Part shown: in pieces, positions 33,386 to 41,420 of the stretch
How the letters are laid out: every line of letters begins with the position of its first letter
Position numbering within the stretch: the stretch's first letter is position 1
NCBI GenBank assembly: GCA_038207625.1
Contig: JBBQZO010000019.1
Location: 46,066-110,065, forward strand
DNA length: 64,000 bases
Direction of reading: 5' to 3'
Source of the DNA: JBBQZO01 sp038207625
GTDB taxonomy: Bacteria; Pseudomonadota; Gammaproteobacteria; Burkholderiales; Burkholderiaceae_D
The notes under the pieces: model-generated
Seen by the model: the letters and a program-made list of their open reading frames with translations, nothing else
The model's database searches: none
What the model was told of the DNA's origin: nothing
Made by a program: the position numbers and the translations under genes

Positions 33386-33955
33386 ATGGACCAGCAAAAA
33401 CTGCGCAGTCTGGTGTTTGACAAGACCGGCGTGCGGATCGACATCGACGATCCGATCTTTGCGCTGGTGGCCCTGAACGAGGCGGTGCTGGCCGAGGCGG
33501 TCGAGCGCCACGTGGCGCTGCTGGACGACGCCACGCGCGCGCTAGCCGAGCAGTCGCGCGCGCTGCAGGACGGCGGCGCAGTCTGCCGCTTCGCGCCGCA
33601 CGGCGCGGACTACGCGCCGCCAGCTTGCGCGCCGGTCGGCAGCGCCGTCCCCGACGCCGCCAGCGCCAGCGCCACGTCAACCAAGGCGAACATGCCGCCA
33701 GCGCCAGCCATGGCGAGCGAGCTACGCGGCATCGCCATCGCCGGCGCTGCGGCCGTGCTGGGGGCCGTACTGGTGCTGCTCGGTCAGGCGCTGTGGTTCA
33801 AGCCGGCCGCGCTTCCCGCACCCATCGTGCAGGCGCGCGAACTGACGCCAGAACAAAGCGCGGCCCTCAAGAACGGCGAAAAGCTCGCCCGCATCGTCCA
33901 GAAACTCGATCCGAAGACGCGCAACGCGGTGCTGGCCGACATGCAGAAACCCTGA
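33386..33955 (+). CDS. traM: TraM-like small membrane protein
   Basis: 189 aa. The N-terminus FDKTGVRIDIDDPIFALVALNEAVL resembles the start of IncP TraM-type proteins (a DDPI motif before a helical stretch). A variable Ala/Pro-rich region (about 70-112) is followed by one hydrophobic helix (GIAIAGAAAVLGAVLVLLGQ) and a charged C-terminal tail (SAALKNGEKLARIVQKLDPK). Start ATG 33386; a GTG nine bases upstream is possible. It is two bases after traL, so the pair is co-translated. The family name rests on gene order and the N-terminal motif and is less certain than traL. Confidence 0.7.
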   Translation: MDQQKLRSLVFDKTGVRIDIDDPIFALVALNEAVLAEAVERHVALLDDATRALAEQSRALQDGGAVCRFAPHGADYAPPACAPVGSAVPDAASASATSTKANMPPAPAMASELRGIAIAGAAAVLGAVLVLLGQALWFKPAALPAPIVQARELTPEQSAALKNGEKLARIVQKLDPKTRNAVLADMQKP

Positions 33956-34018
33956 CGGGCGCGCCAGCGCGCCGACATCGCGGTCTCTGATGGGGATGCC
34001 GCAGCCAGCACCTTGGCC

Positions 34019-34576
34019 CTAGTTGGCGGCGCCTCGCAACTGGCCGATGCGACGGGCGATCTGAAACCGGGCCATGCCCAGCATCAGCAATCCGCCCCCG
34101 ACGCCGCCGACCATGAAGCCGCCGCCAAACGAGTCGAATGTGGCCGGCGGCGCCGCGCGCATCATCAGCCATCCGGCCAGTGCGGCGCCCACGGGCAGCA
34201 GCACGAAGGCGCTGGTCAGGAAGGTCGACAGGCGCTGGAATTTCTGCACCTTCGATTCAACGTCGGTGAAAATTTCCTGCGTCTGGCCGGCGCGCGCCGC
34301 TTTGCGCCAGATCTGGCAGCCCATCAGCGCGGTCACATGTTGCCAGCCCGCATCCTCGAACAACTGAAAGTACGCACCGTCGGCATCGCGCGCACGCGCA
34401 AAATCGAGCCGATACGTCACGTTGGCCGGCTGGCCCTGCCGGAAACGGTAGCACCCGAAGCGATTCATATCAGCAAGGTGCAGTCCCTGCAGCGCCATGC
34501 CTTGCAGCCATTGCTCCTTCTTGTCATCCTGCCAGACCCGGTAAAATTTGAATTTCGTGACCAAGTGCTCATTCAT
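34019..34576 (-). CDS. DUF2812 domain-containing membrane protein
   Basis: 185 aa. The N-terminal part (KFKFYRVWQDDKKEQWLQGMALQGLHL, then FEDAGWQHV) is the DUF2812 pattern. Two hydrophobic helices follow (TFLTSAFVLLPVGAALAGWL and GGGFMVGGVGGGLLMLGMA). It overlaps the preceding PadR regulator by 8 bases, the standard pairing of this family. It is probably an inner-membrane protein controlled by PadR; the biochemical role is unknown. Confidence 0.88.
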   Translation of the reverse strand: MNEHLVTKFKFYRVWQDDKKEQWLQGMALQGLHLADMNRFGCYRFRQGQPANVTYRLDFARARDADGAYFQLFEDAGWQHVTALMGCQIWRKAARAGQTQEIFTDVESKVQKFQRLSTFLTSAFVLLPVGAALAGWLMMRAAPPATFDSFGGGFMVGGVGGGLLMLGMARFQIARRIGQLRGAAN

Positions 34577-34913
34577 CGTTCATCCCCTCGCGTAAGAATT
34601 GTAGTGTCTGCTGACCGTTGCGCACCATCAGCGCCAAGCGCTTAACCTGCTCCTCCAATACCTGGCGTCCCAGCGCAGTGAGGCCGTACGACTTGCGCCG
34701 CTCCTCCTCCTTGAGCTTGACGATCAGTCCCTGCTTTTCCAGCGTCACAAACGCGCCGTACAAGGTGCCCGGCCCGATCGTTACACTGCCTGCGCTGATG
34801 TCCTCGACGTGCTGCATGATCGCGTAACCATGTGAAGGCTCGCGCAGTGCAACGAGCACATAGAACGTCGCCTCGGACAAGGGAAGATATTTTGAAAAAT
34901 TCATGACAGTCAT
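34569..34913 (-). CDS. PadR-family transcriptional regulator
   Basis: 114 aa winged-helix protein: LSEATFYVLVALREPSHGYAI, GSVTIGPGTLYGAFVTLEKQGLI and KLKEEERRKSYGLTALGRQVLEEQ. The short C-terminal helix is typical of PadR-s1 regulators. ATG 34913 follows GGGAGCA closely; ATG 34904 is an alternative with better spacing. It is the first gene of an operon with the DUF2812 gene and is probably autoregulated through the palindromes in its promoter. Confidence 0.92.
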   Translation of the reverse strand: MTVMNFSKYLPLSEATFYVLVALREPSHGYAIMQHVEDISAGSVTIGPGTLYGAFVTLEKQGLIVKLKEEERRKSYGLTALGRQVLEEQVKRLALMVRNGQQTLQFLREGMNDE

Positions 34914-34935
34914 TGCTCCCCCATTGTGTCGCAAA

Positions 34936-34974
34936 GCGATATATCGCACATCGACATATCGGCTATCGATATAG
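34936..34974. promoter_or_regulatory. Cluster of TATCG palindromes, probable PadR operators
   Basis: A 12-base perfect palindrome GCGATATATCGC (34936-34947), a near copy CGACATATCG (34952-34961) and a TATCGATA centre (34964-34971). They lie between the -10 element and the padR start codon, where a repressor would block transcription. Confidence 0.55.
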
Positions 34975-34998
34975 TATCAGGATGGAATTTTGTGTCAA
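34971..34998 (-). promoter_or_regulatory. Sigma70 promoter for padR-DUF2812
   Basis: On the minus strand TTGACA (-35, 34998-34993, consensus), a 16-base spacer, then TACTAT (-10, 34976-34971). It lies about 60 bases upstream of padR. Confidence 0.7.
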
Positions 34999-35028
34999 CA
35001 AGAAGTTGTTGCGGCGCCCAATGGACTG

Positions 35029-35140
35029 CTGCCAGTTGCCTGTTGCCTGTTGCCTGTTGCCTGTTGCCTGTTGCGAGTTGGGATTTGGGAGTTGCGAGTT
35101 GGAATTTGCGAGCTGCGGGCTGCGAGTTGCCAGCCGGGAG
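35029..35140. repeat. Heptanucleotide tandem repeat tract
   Basis: Sixteen consecutive 7-base units. Five are exact TTGCCTG copies (35036-35070), one upstream is CTGCCAG, and about ten downstream are degenerate (TTGCGAG, TTGGGAG, CTGCGAG, CCGGGAG). It lies between the padR promoter and the 3' end of the EEP gene. All frames are open through it, but nothing suggests that it is translated. Confidence 0.9.
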
Positions 35141-35266
35141 CGGGCAACGATGGGCCATGGCGGCGATCGACGACGATCGCGCATCGAGCCGGGAGCTGCG
35201 CGCCCCGCGCGCATCGGACCAGGCAAGCGTCCAGCCACGCGCAGCGGCGTGCCGGTGGCCCAGCCC

Positions 35267-36121
35267 TTAACGCACGCGCAAGGTCGCTTCGACGGGAAAG
35301 TGATCGGAGGCGTAATTGCCGTCGAAGCGATCCAGCACGATCGTGTGGCTCAGCACATCGACCCCGTCGCTGACGAAGATGAAGTCAATCTTGTTGCCCG
35401 TTTGGCTGGTCTTGCCAAAGTCGTTGAAGCTGATGTCGCCGCCTTGCGCGGCATGCAGCGTGACCCGCTCGGCGTCGCGCAGCGCGCCAGCGATGATCGG
35501 GTAGGCGGGCGACGCTTTGGTGTAGTTGAAGTCGCCCGTCACGATGACGGGATGGGCGCCCCCCAGCGACTGCGCCAGCTTGACGATCAGGCGCGTGCTC
35601 TCAGCCTGCGCGGTGCGACCCTGATGGTCGAAATGCGTGTTGAGCATCAGCCATTCCTGCCCGCTGCGGCGATCCTTCAGGCGCGCATAAGTGAGCGTGC
35701 GCTTCAGTGCAGCATCCCATCCCTTGCCGACCACGCTCGGTGTGGGACTGAGCCACAAGGTGTTCTGTTCGAGCAGCCCAAAGCGATCCTTGCGGTACAA
35801 AATCGCCGTCGCCTCGCCCGCCTGCTTGCCGTCGTCGCGTCCTACCGCGATGGCCGCATAGTCGCTCAAGCTGGCGACCAGGTCGCGCACCTGGAACAGT
35901 TCGGCCTCCTGCAGCCCGATCAGGTCGGGATGGCGCTGCGCGATCAGGCGCGTCACCAGGTGCTGGCGCGCGCTCCAGTGGTTGACGTCGTCGGGCTTCT
36001 CGCAGGAGCCGCAGCGAATATTGAACGACAACACCGTCAATGTATCGGTGCGCACCTGCGTCTGGGCGTGCGCTTGAGCGAGCGCGAGTGAGAACAGGAC
36101 GATCAGCAATAAACGTTTCAT
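35267..36121 (-). CDS. Secreted endonuclease/exonuclease/phosphatase-family protein
   Basis: 284 aa. Signal peptide MKRLLLIVLFSLALAQAHA, then LTVLSFNIRCG (metal-binding Asn), HPDLIGLQEAELFQV (catalytic Glu), MLNTHFDHQGRTAQAES, VIVTGDFNYTKASPAY and a C-terminal SDHFPVEATL (catalytic Asp-His). All active-site elements of the EEP fold are intact. It is exported to the periplasm or outside; substrates could be nucleic acids, sugar phosphates or lipids. Monocistronic, with the repeat tract downstream. Confidence 0.93.
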   Translation of the reverse strand: MKRLLLIVLFSLALAQAHAQTQVRTDTLTVLSFNIRCGSCEKPDDVNHWSARQHLVTRLIAQRHPDLIGLQEAELFQVRDLVASLSDYAAIAVGRDDGKQAGEATAILYRKDRFGLLEQNTLWLSPTPSVVGKGWDAALKRTLTYARLKDRRSGQEWLMLNTHFDHQGRTAQAESTRLIVKLAQSLGGAHPVIVTGDFNYTKASPAYPIIAGALRDAERVTLHAAQGGDISFNDFGKTSQTGNKIDFIFVSDGVDVLSHTIVLDRFDGNYASDHFPVEATLRVR

Positions 36122-36360
36122 CGGTCACCAAAAGTGAGTGGCAAGACTGGATTGACGCGCGACATCGTCGTGGCGTAGCGCCGACATCGTCGTACAGGGC
36201 GAGCGCCGTCACAACAGCGCGGCGCCGATACGCATCGCTTCGCGAGCGCGGATGTAGCATTGTTACACACAGCCCCCTGCCACGCCACAAGCGACCCTGT
36301 GCGGAGCGCGAGAGCGCACGCAACGCAGCATTTTCTTGCCGATAGTGGGCAACTCGATTA

Positions 36361-36384
36361 ACATGTGAAGATATCTTCACATGT
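36361..36384. promoter_or_regulatory. 24-bp perfect palindrome, ArsR/SmtB-type operator
   Basis: The half-site ACATGTGAAGAT is followed directly by its exact reverse complement. It begins 38 bases upstream of the ArsR start codon. The TGAA...TTCA core with ACATGT flanks fits operators of zinc-responsive ArsR repressors. Confidence 0.8.
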
Positions 36385-36398
36385 AATGATGGACACCC

Positions 36399-36704
36399 AT
36401 GATCGAATCCGAACACTCGGTCGCCCAACTGGCCGACTTGTTTCACCTGTTGGGCGACCCGACCCGCCTGCGCATCGTGCTGGCCTGTCTGGAGCTGCCC
36501 ACGGCGGTGGGCGACATCGCCATGACGCTTGGCCTGTCCAGTTCGCTGGTAAGCCACCATTTGCGCCTGCTGCGCGCCGCGCGCATCGTCAAGGCCGAAC
36601 GCCAGGGCAAACAGGTGTTTTATTCGGCGGCGGACGCCCACATCAGTGGCGTGCTGACCGACATGCTGGAACACATTGCAGAACCAACGACAGGAATTGA
36701 CTGA
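36399..36704 (+). CDS. ArsR/SmtB-family metal-responsive repressor, zinc-site type
   Basis: 101 aa winged helix: LLGDPTRLRIVLACL, then the recognition segment TLGLSSSLVSHHLRLLRAARIV and the wing ERQGKQVFY. The last helix holds D79-x-H81 and H92-xx-E95, the same spacing as the alpha-5 zinc site of SmtB (D104, H106, H117, E120) and CzrA. No alpha-3 CxC arsenic site is present. It should release the 24-bp palindrome when zinc (or cobalt) is bound. It overlaps the CDF exporter start by one base, so the two are one operon. Confidence 0.93.
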   Translation: MIESEHSVAQLADLFHLLGDPTRLRIVLACLELPTAVGDIAMTLGLSSSLVSHHLRLLRAARIVKAERQGKQVFYSAADAHISGVLTDMLEHIAEPTTGID

Positions 36705-37777
36705 TGGCAAACGAGCATAAACACGCGCACAACGCGCACCAACACGGGCATGATTGCAAGCACGAGCACGATGACCATGACCATGGCCACGAGCACGGCC
36801 ACGACCACGACGCCCACGACGACCACGACCATGGCCACGATCACGGCGGGCACGACCACGGGCACGGCCACAGCCACGGTTTCGGCCACGCGCACCACCA
36901 CGCACCGGCCAATTTCGGCCGCGCGTTCGCGCTGGCAATTGGGCTCAACACCGCCTTCGTCGCCATCGAATTTACGTATGGCGTGCTGGCCAACTCAACC
37001 GCGCTGATGGCCGACGCGGGCCACAACCTGTCCGACGTGCTGGCGCTGGCGCTAAGCTGGGCGGCCAGCGTGCTGGTGCGCAGCGCGCCGAGTGAACGGT
37101 ATACCTATGGACTGCGCAGCTCGTCCATCCTGGCCGCCTTGTTCAACGCGCTGATGCTGATGCTCGCCTGCGGCGCGATCGCCTGGGAAGCGGTGCAACG
37201 ACTATCCCATCCGAGCCCGGTGGCGGGCATGACGGTGTCGGTGGTGGCAGCGGTGGGGATTTTGATCAACGGCCTGTCGGCCTGGCTGTTCATGCGCGGT
37301 AGCAAGGACGACCTGAACATCCGCGCCGCGTATTTGCACATGGCGGCCGACGCGGTCATTTCGCTGGGCGTACTGGTGGCCGGCCTGGTGATTCTGGGCA
37401 CCGGCTGGGACTGGCTCGATCCGGCCATCAGTATCGTCATCGTCGTGTTGATCCTGCTGAGCACCTGGGGCCTGCTGCGCGAGGCGATCGCGCTGGTGCT
37501 GGCGGCCGTGCCCGACAGCGTCGATGCGGCCAAGGTGCAGCAGTTTCTGAGCACGCGCGAAGGCGTCAGCGATGTGCACGACCTGCATATCTGGGCCATG
37601 AGCACCACCGAGACGGCGCTCACCGCGCATCTGGTGATGCCGCAAGGGGGCGGCGACGATTTCATCGATGATACCGTCACCGTGCTCAAGCGCGACTACG
37701 CGATCCACCATTGCACGCTGCAAATCGAACGGGGCGGCCTGGTGCATGATTGCGCGCTGCACGGCACGCACGGATAA
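36704..37777 (+). CDS. Cation diffusion facilitator (Zn-type) efflux transporter with His-rich N-terminus
   Basis: 357 aa. The first 66 residues hold about 28 His mixed with Asp and Gly. Six transmembrane helices follow; TM2 carries LMADAGHNLSDVLAL and TM5 carries LHMAADAVISLGV, both HxxxD, the pairing expected for zinc-selective CzcD/ZitB/ZnT transporters. A cytoplasmic C-terminal domain contains GVSDVHDLHIWAMS. It exports Zn(II) from cytoplasm to periplasm using the proton gradient. It is co-transcribed with the zinc-type ArsR. Confidence 0.95.
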   Translation: MANEHKHAHNAHQHGHDCKHEHDDHDHGHEHGHDHDAHDDHDHGHDHGGHDHGHGHSHGFGHAHHHAPANFGRAFALAIGLNTAFVAIEFTYGVLANSTALMADAGHNLSDVLALALSWAASVLVRSAPSERYTYGLRSSSILAALFNALMLMLACGAIAWEAVQRLSHPSPVAGMTVSVVAAVGILINGLSAWLFMRGSKDDLNIRAAYLHMAADAVISLGVLVAGLVILGTGWDWLDPAISIVIVVLILLSTWGLLREAIALVLAAVPDSVDAAKVQQFLSTREGVSDVHDLHIWAMSTTETALTAHLVMPQGGGDDFIDDTVTVLKRDYAIHHCTLQIERGGLVHDCALHGTHG

Positions 37778-37823
37778 ACGCGGGCGGCGCGCCGGCACCT
37801 GTGTCCGGCGCGCCGTGCGGCGC

Positions 37824-38756
37824 TTAGTCGAGCAGGTTGGCGTACAGCGCCGTACTCAGATAGCGCTCGCCGAACGATGGAATGATGGTGACGATCAACT
37901 TGCCGGCGTTGTCAGGACGGCGTGCCACTTGCAGCGCGGCCCACAGCGCCGCGCCCGATGAAATCCCCACCAGCAACCCTTCCTGGGTGGCCGCCAGGCG
38001 CGCGGTGGAAAACGCCGCCTCATTGGCGACGGTGATGATCTCGTCGTAAATCTCGGTGTTGAGCACCTTCGGCACGAAGCCGGCGCCGATGCCCTGGATC
38101 GGATGCGGCCCCTTGACGCCCTTCGACAGCATGGGCGACGCTTCCGGCTCGACGGCGATCACCTGAAAGCCCGCTTTGCGCGCCTTGAGTACTTCGCCCA
38201 CGCCGGTGATGGTGCCGCCGGTGCCGATGCCGGCCACCAGGATGTCGCACTGGCCGTCCGTGTCGTTCCAGATTTCTTCGGCCGTGGTGCGCCGGTGCAC
38301 GGCCGGATTGGCGGGATTGTTGAACTGCTGCGGCATCAGGTAGCGCGGGTCGGCGGCGACCATCTCCTCGGCGCGCTTGATGGCGCCCAGCATGCCTTCG
38401 CTGCCGGGTGTGAGGATCAGCTCGGCGCCATAGGCGCGCAGCAGGATGCGCCGCTCGCGGCTCATCGTATCGGGCATCACCAGCGCGCAGCGGTAACCGC
38501 GCGCGGCGCACACCATCGCCAGCGCGATGCCGGTGTTGCCGCTGGTGGGCTCGAGAATGATGGTGTCGGCCCGGATCAGGCCGGCCGCCTCGGCCGCCTC
38601 GATCATGGCCAGCCCGATGCGGTCTTTCACGCTGTGGGCCGGATTATGGAATTCAAGCTTGGCGACGATCTGGGCTTGGGCGCCTTCGGCCATGCGCCGG
38701 ATCCGCACCAGCGGGGTGTTGCCAATCAATTCGGTGACATCGTTTGCGATTCTCAT
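37824..38756 (-). CDS. cysK: Cysteine synthase A
   Basis: 310 aa PLP enzyme. NDVTELIGNTPLVRI at the N-terminus, PLP lysine in AKLEFHNPAHSVKDRIGL, the substrate loop EPTSGNTGIALAMV, the phosphate-binding GIGTGGTITGVGEVL, and ISSGAALWAAL near the end. It makes cysteine from O-acetylserine and sulphide. GGAGCAGGTC precedes the ATG. It is followed on the opposite strand by the convergent CDF gene (46-base gap). Confidence 0.96.
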   Translation of the reverse strand: MRIANDVTELIGNTPLVRIRRMAEGAQAQIVAKLEFHNPAHSVKDRIGLAMIEAAEAAGLIRADTIILEPTSGNTGIALAMVCAARGYRCALVMPDTMSRERRILLRAYGAELILTPGSEGMLGAIKRAEEMVAADPRYLMPQQFNNPANPAVHRRTTAEEIWNDTDGQCDILVAGIGTGGTITGVGEVLKARKAGFQVIAVEPEASPMLSKGVKGPHPIQGIGAGFVPKVLNTEIYDEIITVANEAAFSTARLAATQEGLLVGISSGAALWAALQVARRPDNAGKLIVTIIPSFGERYLSTALYANLLD

Positions 38757-38785
38757 GACCTGCTCCCGCGGGTGGTTAGTCGAAT

Positions 38786-39268
38786 TTATTTCACGTCGAG
38801 CAGATCGACGTCGAAGATCAGCACCGAGTCGGCCGGAATCACGTCGCCCATCGCGCGCGAACCGTAGGCCATGTCGCTAGGAATGATCAGGGTGCGCTTG
38901 CCGCCCACTTTCATGCCGGCCACGCCTTGATCCCAGCCCTTGATGACGCGCCCGCCGCCCAAAGGAAAGTTGAACGGCCCACGTCCGTGCGAGGTGTCGA
39001 ACTGCTTGCCATGGAAATCCTTGGCCTTCGGGTTGTACAGCCAGCCGGTGTACATCACCGACACGTCGTGACCCGCCTCGGCCAGTTTGCCGCTGCCCAC
39101 CACGCGCTCGGTGACGATCAGGTGGTCCGCCACCGGGCCGACCGCCGCCACGCCAGCCGACGCCGCGCTCGCGCCGACGCCTGCCGCGGCGGCCTTGTTG
39201 TCGGCGGCGCTGGCCAGCGAGGCGGCCATTGCACAAATCACAGCGATAAAAATGGAACGACGCATCAT
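38786..39268 (-). CDS. Exported FKBP-type peptidyl-prolyl isomerase
   Basis: 160 aa. Signal peptide MMRRSIFIAVICAMAASLASA, an Ala-rich linker, then one FKBP domain: VMYTGWLYNPKAKDFHGKQFD, FNFPLGGGRVIKGWDQGVAGM, KRTLIIPSDMAYGSRA and a VLIFDVDLLDV end. The active-site aromatic and Asp positions are kept. It folds periplasmic proteins by proline isomerisation. ATG 39268 or the next codon could be the start. A paralogue of the same length lies at 39904-40386. Confidence 0.93.
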   Translation of the reverse strand: MMRRSIFIAVICAMAASLASAADNKAAAAGVGASAASAGVAAVGPVADHLIVTERVVGSGKLAEAGHDVSVMYTGWLYNPKAKDFHGKQFDTSHGRGPFNFPLGGGRVIKGWDQGVAGMKVGGKRTLIIPSDMAYGSRAMGDVIPADSVLIFDVDLLDVK

Positions 39269-39360
39269 GGTGTAATCTTTCAATGAGTTGGAAGGTAGTG
39301 CGGCCACCGCGCGATCGATGATGCGGGGAGCGGCCCTATGATAGCAAGCGATCCTGTCAA

Positions 39361-39867
39361 ATGACCACTAGATTGACACGCCAAAGAGTTTTTTTCGCGC
39401 TGTGGCCGGACCCCGGCACGCGCGCCGCGTTGACGCGTCTGCAGGCGCCCTTGCAGGGGCGCATGGTGCGCGCGCAGAACCTGCATCTGACGCTGGCGTT
39501 TCTGGGCACGCAGGACGAGGCAGCCTGCGCGCGCCTGTGCGCTGTGCTCGATCAACTGCCGTTCGAGGCGCTCACGCTGGAGCTATCGCGCTACGGCTAT
39601 TTTGCGCGCGCACACACAGTGTGGGCCGGTCTGGCGGCGCCCTCGCCGGCGCTGGCGCGCCTGCATGGGGCGCTGGCGCAGCGGCTCGCTATGGAATGGC
39701 GCCTGGCGGCGCGCCCGTTCGAAGCGCACGTCACGCTGGCGCGCGATGCGTCGGCGCCGTCCGGGTCTGCGTTTGCGCCCTTGCTGTGGCGGGTCGATCA
39801 GATCGCGCTGCTCGCGTCGGCGCCGGACGGCGCCGACTACCGCGTCATTGCCGCGCGCAGCAGCTAG
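39361..39867 (+). CDS. thpR: RNA 2',3'-cyclic phosphodiesterase
   Basis: 168 aa 2H-phosphoesterase. The two catalytic HxTx motifs are NLHLTLAFLG and EAHVTLARD, with RVFFALWPDPGTRAAL at the start. It hydrolyses 2',3'-cyclic phosphate ends of RNA. It stands alone on the plus strand between the two minus-strand FKBP genes, so it was either included in or inserted at their duplication. Confidence 0.92.
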   Translation: MTTRLTRQRVFFALWPDPGTRAALTRLQAPLQGRMVRAQNLHLTLAFLGTQDEAACARLCAVLDQLPFEALTLELSRYGYFARAHTVWAGLAAPSPALARLHGALAQRLAMEWRLAARPFEAHVTLARDASAPSGSAFAPLLWRVDQIALLASAPDGADYRVIAARSS

Positions 39868-39903
39868 AAGACAGCGCCCGCTGCGCGCTGGCGACGCTCG
39901 CGC

Positions 39904-40386
39904 TTATTGGACCTTGAGCAGTTCGACGTCAAAGATCAGATCCGAATCTGGCGGGATCGACCCTTCCGAACCGCGTTTGCCATACGCCATGTTGCTGGGG
40001 ATGATCAGGGTGCGCTTGCCGCCCACTTTCATGCCGGCCACGCCCTGGTCCCAGCCCTTGATGACGCGTCCCTTGCCCAGCGCAAACTCGAGCGGCTCGC
40101 GCCCGAGCGAACTGTCGAACTTGCGCCCATGGTAGTCCTTGGCCATCGGACGGTACAGCCAGCCGGTGTAGTTCACTTCGACGGTCGAGCCGGCGTTGGC
40201 TTCGGCGCCGGTGCCGAGCACGCGGTCGATCTTGATCAGCTGGTCGGCGGCCGGACCGGGCTCCGGCGCGGCGCCAGCCGGGGCGGCGACGACGCCGGCC
40301 GCGGCCGGCGATGTCTGGTCAGCCGCGCTGGCCATCGAGGCGGCCACGGCACACAGGACAGCGATGAAAATGGAGCGACGCATCAT
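39904..40386 (-). CDS. Exported FKBP-type peptidyl-prolyl isomerase (paralogue)
   Basis: 160 aa. Signal peptide MMRRSIFIAVLCAVAASMASA, nearly identical to that of the gene at 38786. After an Ala/Pro linker comes VNYTGWLYRPMAKDYHGRKFD, LEFALGKGRVIKGWDQGVAGM, KRTLIIPSNMAYGKRG and IPPDSDLIFDVELLKV. The roughly 15 bases before the start (TTGAAAGATT..ACCATGATG) are also shared, so the duplication covers the translation start. Role as for its paralogue: periplasmic folding. Confidence 0.93.
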   Translation of the reverse strand: MMRRSIFIAVLCAVAASMASAADQTSPAAAGVVAAPAGAAPEPGPAADQLIKIDRVLGTGAEANAGSTVEVNYTGWLYRPMAKDYHGRKFDSSLGREPLEFALGKGRVIKGWDQGVAGMKVGGKRTLIIPSNMAYGKRGSEGSIPPDSDLIFDVELLKVQ

Positions 40387-40488
40387 GGTTGAATCTTTCA
40401 AAAAAGTGGAGGAGGAGTAAGCCGCCCGGCGTTTCAAGGTGCAGCGCGGCGGCTCCATGATAGCAAGTGCCGGCCGCTTGCCACATTG

Positions 40489-41337
40489 TTACGGTGCGGC
40501 GCCGCCCAAATCGGCTGCATCGGCCGCCAGTTTGCGCAGCAGATGAGCCGCCGCCACCATGCCGAAGGTGGCGGTGACGACCACGCTCGACCCGTAGCCG
40601 GCGCAGTTCAAGCCGCTCACGCCGTTCGGGTCGGGCGCGCCGTCGAGCGCGCAGCTGTCCGCCTCGCCCGGCTGCTGCAGGCGCTCCATCGAGAACACCG
40701 CCTCGACGTTGAACTTGTTCTTCGCGCCCGGCGGATAGCCGTAGGCGTTGCGCAGGCGCTTGCGCACCATCTTCAGCAAGGGTTCCTGCTCCGTCTTGGA
40801 CAGGTCGCGCACCGCGATCATGGTCGGGTCGACTTGGCCGCCGGCGCCGCCGATGGTGATCAGGCGCAAGGCGTGGTCGCGGCAATAGGCGATCAGCGCC
40901 GCCTTGGCCTTGACGTTGTCGATCGCGTCAACCAGGTAATCGAAGTCCTGCGCGCCGACCATCTGGTCGAGGTTGTCGGGCGTGATGAAGTCCTCGATCA
41001 GCGTCAGCTCGCAATACGGGTTGATCTGGGCGATCCGTTCGGCCAGCGCACCGATCTTGGCCTGGCCGATGGTGTTCGTGAGCGCCTGGATCTGGCGGTT
41101 GATATTGGATTCGGCCACGTTGTCGAGGTCGATCAGGGTCAGGCGCCCGATCGCGCTGCGCGCCAGCGCCTCGACGATCCACGAGCCGACCCCGCCCACG
41201 CCGATCACGCACACATGGGCACGCCGAAACCGTTCCAGCGCCCGCGCGCCATACAGGCGTTGCACGCCACCGAAGCGACGCGCGAAGTCGATCTGCTGCG
41301 CCTCGTCCGGCAAATTGTCAGTGTTGAGAGTATTCAT
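40489..41337 (-). CDS. tcdA: tRNA threonylcarbamoyladenosine dehydratase
   Basis: 282 aa E1/MoeB-like ATP-dependent enzyme. VCVIGVGGVGSWIVEALARS binds ATP, followed by LIDLDNVAESNINRQIQAL, VDAIDNVKAKAALIAYC and a C-terminal GSSVVVTATFGMVAA. It cyclises t6A at position 37 of ANN-decoding tRNAs to ct6A. The t6A-forming enzyme TsaC is also encoded in this window (55914-56927), though far away and in another operon. Confidence 0.95.
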   Translation of the reverse strand: MNTLNTDNLPDEAQQIDFARRFGGVQRLYGARALERFRRAHVCVIGVGGVGSWIVEALARSAIGRLTLIDLDNVAESNINRQIQALTNTIGQAKIGALAERIAQINPYCELTLIEDFITPDNLDQMVGAQDFDYLVDAIDNVKAKAALIAYCRDHALRLITIGGAGGQVDPTMIAVRDLSKTEQEPLLKMVRKRLRNAYGYPPGAKNKFNVEAVFSMERLQQPGEADSCALDGAPDPNGVSGLNCAGYGSSVVVTATFGMVAAAHLLRKLAADAADLGGAAP

Positions 41338-41420
41338 TACGCCATTTTAACGGACCGACCGGACCTAGCTGCTCTAAAATGGCCAGGCCCGCCGCATTGG
41401 CGCCCTGCCGAAAGCTCACC

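Noticed and set aside
35029..35140. Possible CRISPR array
   Set aside because: The repeats are 7-base direct tandem units with no spacers; no cas genes are near.
34913..36091. 392-codon plus-strand frame through the heptamer repeat
   Set aside because: It is open only because of the repeat and antisense overlap with the EEP gene; no ribosome-binding site and no family match.
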